From NCBI RefSeq assembly GCF_018919175.1, contig NZ_JAHLQL010000004.1:124001-188000 (forward strand): DNA of 64,000 nt. Direction: 5' to 3'. A program made the position numbers and the translations under genes. The stretch comes from Clostridium simiarum (lineage in GTDB: Bacteria > Bacillota > Clostridia > Clostridiales > Clostridiaceae). Below are positions 59,511 to 64,000 of this stretch, one piece after another (positions within the stretch are counted from its first letter, which is position 1; each line of letters begins with the position of its first letter). The notes beneath the pieces are model-generated. The model was not told where the DNA came from. It worked only from the letters and a program-made list of their open reading frames with translations, and did not search any database.

Positions 59511-59526
59511 GGAGGCTGACTATAAT

Positions 59527-60672
59527 ATGAAAATATTGACTATAGCATATTACGATGTAAAGAGATTTTTAAGAGATAAAAAAACTTTAGGATATATGAT
59601 TTTTCTACCTATAATTTTAATTGCTATTTTAGGTACTGCACTAAGTTCAGTGTTTGAAATAAATAATATGGATAAAATCAATGTAGCCTATGTAAATGAA
59701 GATGAAGGAGAGTATTCAAAAGGATTTGACGAATTTTTAGAGTACAAAGAGATAAAAGAAATAGTAAGTTATAGAAAGGTAGCCACACTAGGAGAAGGAG
59801 AAAAACTTCTAAGGGATAAAGAAGTAAAAGGGATAATATATATTGGAGAAGATTACAGTAGAAGGATTAAAGCTGGAGATAAAACTTTCATAGAGGTAGT
59901 TGGAAAAGATAGTTCTAGTTTTAGTTATATAGTTCTTAAAAATATTATAGAAAGTTATGTTCAACAGGTAAACGCCTATAAGGCAATGAGTAGCATAAAT
60001 ATGGAGAGAATAAAGTTTGATAGAACAGAGGTTTTAAAGGATAACCCTATTACTTCTAAAGGGAAGAAACCTTCCGCTATGGATTATTATGCCGTTACAA
60101 TGCTTGTTATGATTATACTATATGGAGCTAATTATGGAGCAGGGGCTATGGCAGAAGGAAGGATGTCGCCAATAGGTAGAAGAATTCAGGCATCACCTTT
60201 AAGATCCTTAGATGTAGTATTTGGTAAAACCATAGGGGCTATATTTTCTATGAGTTGGCAGATACTGACCTTAGTTCTTTTTTCTAAGTTTGTTTTTAAA
60301 GCTAATTTTGGAAGTAATATAATGCAAGTTTTATTTATATGTTTTATAGCTACTCTATTTTCTATATCTTTAGGAATACTCATATGTAGCATATTTAAGG
60401 AAGAAGCATTAGTAAGTAAAATAATAAGTATACTTGTACCCATATTTACTTTAGTATCAGGTGGTTATGTTAAGATAAATATGCCAGATTCAGGTAGTAT
60501 CTTGTCAAAGATAACGAAACTTTCTCCAAGCTACTTAGCTCAAAAGGCTATATTTGGTAGTATATATGAAGGTAGTGCCCTAGAGATAAGAAATTCTATT
60601 TTAATACTTTTAGGATTTTCTTTAATATTTTTCCTAATTTCAATTATATTTGAGAGGAGGGCAAGAGCATGA
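59527..60672 (+). CDS. ABC-2 type permease, first subunit
   Basis: 381 residues: an N-terminal helix, a large extracytoplasmic region (about 45-190) and five to six C-terminal helices, the layout of ABC-2 (YhgE/LinQ-like) exporters. It contains RMSPIGRRIQASPLRSLDVVFGKTIGA before the second helix, the usual ABC-2 coupling region. Overlaps the next gene by four bases (ATGA). Confidence 0.9.
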   Translation: MKILTIAYYDVKRFLRDKKTLGYMIFLPIILIAILGTALSSVFEINNMDKINVAYVNEDEGEYSKGFDEFLEYKEIKEIVSYRKVATLGEGEKLLRDKEVKGIIYIGEDYSRRIKAGDKTFIEVVGKDSSSFSYIVLKNIIESYVQQVNAYKAMSSINMERIKFDRTEVLKDNPITSKGKKPSAMDYYAVTMLVMIILYGANYGAGAMAEGRMSPIGRRIQASPLRSLDVVFGKTIGAIFSMSWQILTLVLFSKFVFKANFGSNIMQVLFICFIATLFSISLGILICSIFKEEALVSKIISILVPIFTLVSGGYVKINMPDSGSILSKITKLSPSYLAQKAIFGSIYEGSALEIRNSILILLGFSLIFFLISIIFERRARA

Positions 60673-61781
60673 CTATATTAATTAACAATATAAGACGTAT
60701 AACAAAGGATAAGATGGCTTTAGTGGGTATGTTAATTTGGCCACTTATGTTGATGCTCTTTGTATCTTTTAGGTTATCAAACGTAAAGGTAAGCAATATA
60801 GGATTTATAGATGAAGATAACACAAAGGTTACTGGAGTTATTAAGGAAAAGTTAGGCGAACTTTCTAAAGTTGCAGTATATAATGTAAAAGAAGAGGATA
60901 TAAAAGAAAAGCTTATAAATGAAGATTTAGATTATATAATTCATTTAGAAAAAGGCTATACTGATAAATTGTTTAAAGGTGAAAATCCTGTAATTAACAG
61001 TTATAGTATAAGTGAAACAAATACACAAATTCCTATTAAGATATTTATAGAGAATTACGGCAATATAATAAATAACATGGCATATACATCAGAGGGAGAT
61101 GAAAGTAAATTTTATGAAGGATTAAAGAATTATGAAGAAGGTATCCTTAAGGTTTCGGATAAGCTTATTAATGAAAGTAGTGAAAATAACGCAATGATAC
61201 TTCAGGTTCTTGGATTTTTAGTAATGGGAGTACTTTCCCTTGGAATCATGGGATGTTCTTTTATAGTGGAAGATAGAGCAAAGAACATGTATGGACGAAT
61301 ATTTACCTCTCCTATAACAATTAAAAGTTATATGTTTCAAAATATTCTTAGCGGAATATTAATAGCATTTGTACAGATTACTATTTTAATGGGATGTTTA
61401 AAATTTATGTTAAAGGTGGATTTAAGTTACGAGTTTTTACAGTTATATTTGATTATGCTACTATTTGGGTTAGTTTCAGTATCTTTGGGTACCTTTATAA
61501 ATAGCATAGCTAAAAGCACAAGACAATTTTCTCTTATAGGGACTTTAATTTTAACTCCATTTTGCATGTTAGGTGGATGTTTTTGGCCAAGAGAAATAAT
61601 GCCAAAGATTTTAAGAAATATTTCTAATTTTGTGCCTACCACCTGGGCTATAGAGGCATCTAAAAAAGTATTATTTGGAGATAATATTGTAAAATTAACT
61701 TATGAAATAGGAATAATGCTACTGTTTACCTTGGTTTTCTTCTTACTAAGTTCTTGGAAAACAGTGGAGATAAATAAATAA
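60669..61781 (+). CDS. ABC-2 type permease, second subunit
   Basis: 370 residues with the same layout as the preceding gene. DRAKNMYGRIFTSPITIKSYMFQNIL is the coupling segment and TPFCMLGGCFWPREIMPKILRNIS the last periplasmic part. Export of a drug, lipid or peptide is likely; the substrate is unknown. A sensor kinase and regulator that could control this exporter follow after a repeat and a terminator. Confidence 0.9.
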   Translation: MTILINNIRRITKDKMALVGMLIWPLMLMLFVSFRLSNVKVSNIGFIDEDNTKVTGVIKEKLGELSKVAVYNVKEEDIKEKLINEDLDYIIHLEKGYTDKLFKGENPVINSYSISETNTQIPIKIFIENYGNIINNMAYTSEGDESKFYEGLKNYEEGILKVSDKLINESSENNAMILQVLGFLVMGVLSLGIMGCSFIVEDRAKNMYGRIFTSPITIKSYMFQNILSGILIAFVQITILMGCLKFMLKVDLSYEFLQLYLIMLLFGLVSVSLGTFINSIAKSTRQFSLIGTLILTPFCMLGGCFWPREIMPKILRNISNFVPTTWAIEASKKVLFGDNIVKLTYEIGIMLLFTLVFFLLSSWKTVEINK

Positions 61782-61793
61782 GATAAAAATAAA

Positions 61794-61911
61794 CAGAGTT
61801 CTTGCATTTAGAGGGAGTTTTTACTCCCTCTAAAGCTTAGAAATCGTTATCCAGGGACGTAGCTGCTCTTGAAGAAGATGGGAGTATTAGAGCAGGTAGT
61901 CATCAGATAAA
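61794..61911 (-). repeat. 128-bp dispersed repeat, minus-strand copy with paired changes
   Basis: Reverse copy of about 118 bases; TTATTCCCACTTT is missing. Both stems are kept with double changes: CTGCTCT/AGAGCAG instead of CCGCTCT/AGAGCGG, and GGGAGT-TTTT-ACTCCC instead of GGAGC/GCTCC. It begins 13 bases after the permease stop. Confidence 0.85.
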
Positions 61912-61945
61912 TGGAGGCTATTTATGTAGTCTCCATTTATTTAGT
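61908..61945 (+). terminator. Terminator of the ABC exporter operon
   Basis: TAAATGGAG pairs with CTCCATTTA over a 14-base loop, followed by TTTAGTTT. It uses the last bases of the repeat copy. Confidence 0.6.
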
Positions 61946-62007
61946 TTACTTTATATGATAATATTATATTAAAAATACATAATTTGAAATTAAGAGGATT
62001 GATTTTT

Positions 62008-63093
62008 ATGAAAAAGATATGGTTTAATTTTATCATATTATTTTTTTATATTATAGAGATTATTATGGGGGAGAGCATTAAGGAATTTCATGTAATTTTA
62101 CTACTTTTTTTTCTATGCATTGATGTATTTAGAGAAAAGTATTTCAATAATAACATATCTAGAACAGTAGAAGCTATAAGCATTTTTTTTATTATGCTAA
62201 TGGATATAAAAGCCGTTTTATTATTAGGGATTTTTATTATTGATGTGGAAGAGGAAGGAAACAAAGTATTTCCCCTACTATCCTTTGGCTTAGGCATAGG
62301 ATTTTTATTATATAAAAGACAATACAATTACCTGCCTTCATACGCTCTCTATGCCTTTTTATGCTTTATTATAGGTATAGAGAGGAAAAAGTTTAGTTAT
62401 ATTAATAATCTATATAAAAGTACTCATGACAAGGAAAGAAGATATATATACGAACTTGAGAGTACTAAGCAAAAGTTAATGAATTCTTCAAGAGAAATAG
62501 TATATCTTACAGAAGCTAAAGAGAGAAATAGGATAGCCAGAACTCTACATGATAATTTAGGACATAAAATAGCAGGAATACTTATGCAGCTACAGGCTTC
62601 TAGAAGGGTGGCATTAAAAGACCAAGATAAGATGCTGCAGCTTTTAGACAAGTCTATTGAAGGGTTGTCATCATCTTTAGAGCTAATAAGGGATACGGTA
62701 CATAATATTAAACCTAAAGAAAATATAGGCATAGAATATATTAAAAAGTTAATAGAGGATTTTAACTATTGCAATGTAGAATTTAAATATAAAGGGGATT
62801 TTAATAATGTAAATTCCTTTGAGATGCAAATAATTACATCAACTTTAAAAGAAGCTTTAACTAACATATCTAAATATTCAAAGGCTTCCAAGGTGAATAT
62901 AGAAATAGATGCAAACGTAAATTTTATAAGGATTTATATAAAAGATAATGGAGTAGGAGCTGAAAATATCAAAGAGGGGCTTGGTATTAGCGGTATGAAG
63001 GAGAGACTTAAAAACATAGGAGGAAATCTGTCTATTTCTTCACAGGATGGATTTATCATAGTAGGAATTATGCCAAGAATAAGTAATGAATAA
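62008..63093 (+). CDS. Sensor histidine kinase, NarL/DesK type
   Basis: 361 residues. About five N-terminal helices (residues 1-130), then the HisKA_3 region with the phospho-His in RIARTLHDNLGHKIAG and an ATPase domain with EALTNISKYSKASKV (N box) and IKDNGVGAENIKEGLGISGMKERL (G boxes). The ATG at 62008 follows AAGAGGATTG; a TTG eight codons upstream is open but overlaps that site. It phosphorylates the regulator encoded 59 bases on. Confidence 0.92.
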   Translation: MKKIWFNFIILFFYIIEIIMGESIKEFHVILLLFFLCIDVFREKYFNNNISRTVEAISIFFIMLMDIKAVLLLGIFIIDVEEEGNKVFPLLSFGLGIGFLLYKRQYNYLPSYALYAFLCFIIGIERKKFSYINNLYKSTHDKERRYIYELESTKQKLMNSSREIVYLTEAKERNRIARTLHDNLGHKIAGILMQLQASRRVALKDQDKMLQLLDKSIEGLSSSLELIRDTVHNIKPKENIGIEYIKKLIEDFNYCNVEFKYKGDFNNVNSFEMQIITSTLKEALTNISKYSKASKVNIEIDANVNFIRIYIKDNGVGAENIKEGLGISGMKERLKNIGGNLSISSQDGFIIVGIMPRISNE

Positions 63094-63152
63094 GCTACTG
63101 TAAGGGCTTAAAAGCTCTTATCACTAGGTATTATAGAAAGGTAGGTGCTTAT

Positions 63153-63788
63153 ATGAAAATATTAATTGTAGATGATGACTCGCTTATAAGAGAAGGCTTA
63201 AAGATAATATTAGAAAATGAAGAGGATTTTGAAGTAGTGGGTTTAGCCTCTAATGGACAAGAAGCCTTTGAACTCTGTAAAGAAACAAGTCCTCATATGG
63301 TAATAATGGATATAAGAATGCCTATAATGGACGGAGTTCTTGGTACTAAACTTATAAAGGAAAATTTTAAGGATGTTAAAGTGGTCATGCTCACTACCTT
63401 TAAGGATGAGGAATATATAAAAGAAGCCATAAAAAATGGAGCAGAGGGATATATATTAAAAAGTCAACCAGCAGATTCAATAATAGAAACTTTAAGAATT
63501 ATAAGCAAGGGAAATGTAGTTTTTGAAAAGGAAGTTATAAAGAGCTTATCTAATATGATTAAGAATGAAAAGGACAAACCTAATATAAAAAATATGGATT
63601 TGTCTGAAAGGGAGCTAGAAGTTTTAAAGCATGTAGGTCAGGGGCTTTCAAATAAAGAAATAGGTTTAAAACTTTACTTAACTGAGGGGACTGTTAGAAA
63701 CTATGTAACTAAATTATTAGAAAAGCTAGAATTAAGGGATAGAACACAACTTGCTATATTTTATGTTAAAAATTTAGAGAGGAGCTAA
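63153..63788 (+). CDS. Response regulator, NarL/LuxR family
   Basis: 211 residues. Receiver domain (about 1-120) with IVDDDSLIREGL, the phospho-Asp in MVIMDIRMPIMDG (Asp54) and VVMLTTF and YILKSQ. C-terminal LuxR-type HTH (about 148-211) with LSERELEVLKHVGQGLSNKEIG. Partner of the kinase before it. The likely targets are the ABC exporter upstream or the protease gene downstream, whose start lies two bases after this stop. Confidence 0.95.
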   Translation: MKILIVDDDSLIREGLKIILENEEDFEVVGLASNGQEAFELCKETSPHMVIMDIRMPIMDGVLGTKLIKENFKDVKVVMLTTFKDEEYIKEAIKNGAEGYILKSQPADSIIETLRIISKGNVVFEKEVIKSLSNMIKNEKDKPNIKNMDLSERELEVLKHVGQGLSNKEIGLKLYLTEGTVRNYVTKLLEKLELRDRTQLAIFYVKNLERS

Positions 63789-63790
63789 GT

Positions 63791-64000
63791 ATGGAGAAAT
63801 GGTGTTTAAAAAATAAATTTAATAAGAGCTTATTTTTCATAAGTTTATTTCTATTTAGTGCTTTTTATTTTCATGAAGCTTTGGCAATGCCCTCAGCAGA
63901 GAATTATATGAAATTATCTCAACCCTCAGGTAGTGAATTTTTGGTAAAAAGGGTTGGAGACGAATGGTTTAATTATTATCTATCTCAGGATGGATATATA
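63791..64000 (+). CDS. N-terminal part of a secreted M6-like metalloprotease (cut by window end)
   Basis: 70 residues visible; no stop in the window. A signal peptide (about 1-32, hydrophobic FFISLFLFSAFYF, cleaved after ALA) is followed by MPSAENYMKLSQPSGSEFLV and KRVGDEWFNYYLSQDGY. That opening (Pro..Pro.Gly..F...GDEW....T.DGY) is the usual propeptide start of M6/immune-inhibitor-A-like proteases. GGAG precedes the ATG, which overlaps the end of the response-regulator region. The catalytic domain would lie past the window, so the call is tentative. Confidence 0.65.
   Translation, partial: MEKWCLKNKFNKSLFFISLFLFSAFYFHEALAMPSAENYMKLSQPSGSEFLVKRVGDEWFNYYLSQDGYI

Noticed and set aside
1..64000. 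tRNA, rRNA, phage or integrase genes
   Set aside because: None recognised on either strand; no cloverleaf, rRNA core or integrase motifs noticed by eye.

Overview
The window is a low-GC, Gram-positive chromosome segment, most likely from Clostridium sensu stricto. Reasons: strongly A/T-biased codon use, GGAGG-type ribosome sites, many PTS genes, a TPP-riboswitch thiamin operon, a sigma-54/AcoR-type regulator and an LPxTG sortase signal. No rRNA, tRNA, CRISPR array, transposase or phage gene was recognised, and I cannot name the species.

Layout. 0.2-12.2 kb is a cell-surface polysaccharide region: rfbA-rfbB-rfbC, a large modular amidase/glucosaminidase, two Wzx-like flippases around an acyltransferase, and rfbD set apart at the far end. 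12.8-20.3 kb holds a secreted cohesin-like protein (minus strand) and a phosphocholine (lic) operon: two tandem LicC-LicA-type fusions, the first also carrying a winged HTH, then a LicB-type permease and a free-standing LicC. 21-25 kb has a sigma-70 family factor, a BrkB/YihY protein, a chemoreceptor and the stump of a glycosyltransferase gene. 25.5-28.5 kb has a coiled-coil protein, a PHP phosphoesterase and a MurP-like PTS EIIBC whose leader looks like a BglG/LicT antiterminator target. 28.6-34 kb is thiamin salvage: TPP riboswitch, tenA, thiZ, thiX, thiY and two diverged thiM copies. 34.3-35.9 kb encodes an SH3b/NlpC-P60 wall hydrolase. 36.2-40.7 kb is an ascorbate-family PTS operon with a PRD activator and an unexpected TrpA homologue. 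40.8-45.1 kb has a butanediol-type dehydrogenase with a sigma-54 promoter, its AcoR-like activator, and two small membrane proteins. 47.0-55.0 kb is a cellobiose/lactose-family PTS operon that also encodes MupG (DUF871), NamZ (DUF1343), a GH4 glycosidase and an HTH-BadF kinase fusion. I read it as a muropeptide or amino-sugar disaccharide recycling system. It faces a sortase-anchored GHL10 glycosidase. 57.5-64 kb has an LCP ligase, an ABC-2 exporter, a NarL-type two-component system and the start of an M6-like metalloprotease.

How it fits together. Many genes build or dismantle the cell envelope: rhamnose precursors, flippases, phosphocholine decoration, LCP attachment, amidase and NlpC/P60 hydrolases, GHL10, NamZ, MupG and a MurP-like PTS. 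A dispersed 128-bp repeat with conserved inverted arms occurs eight times in intergenic DNA. Three copies are identical, and arms change in a pair-preserving way in diverged copies. The most notable points are that repeat family, two enzyme-HTH fusions (LicC/LicA and BadF kinase), the putative intracellular muropeptide PTS operon, the TrpA homologue in a PTS operon, and a 25-bp direct repeat with a CCCCCGGGGG core in otherwise AT-rich DNA.
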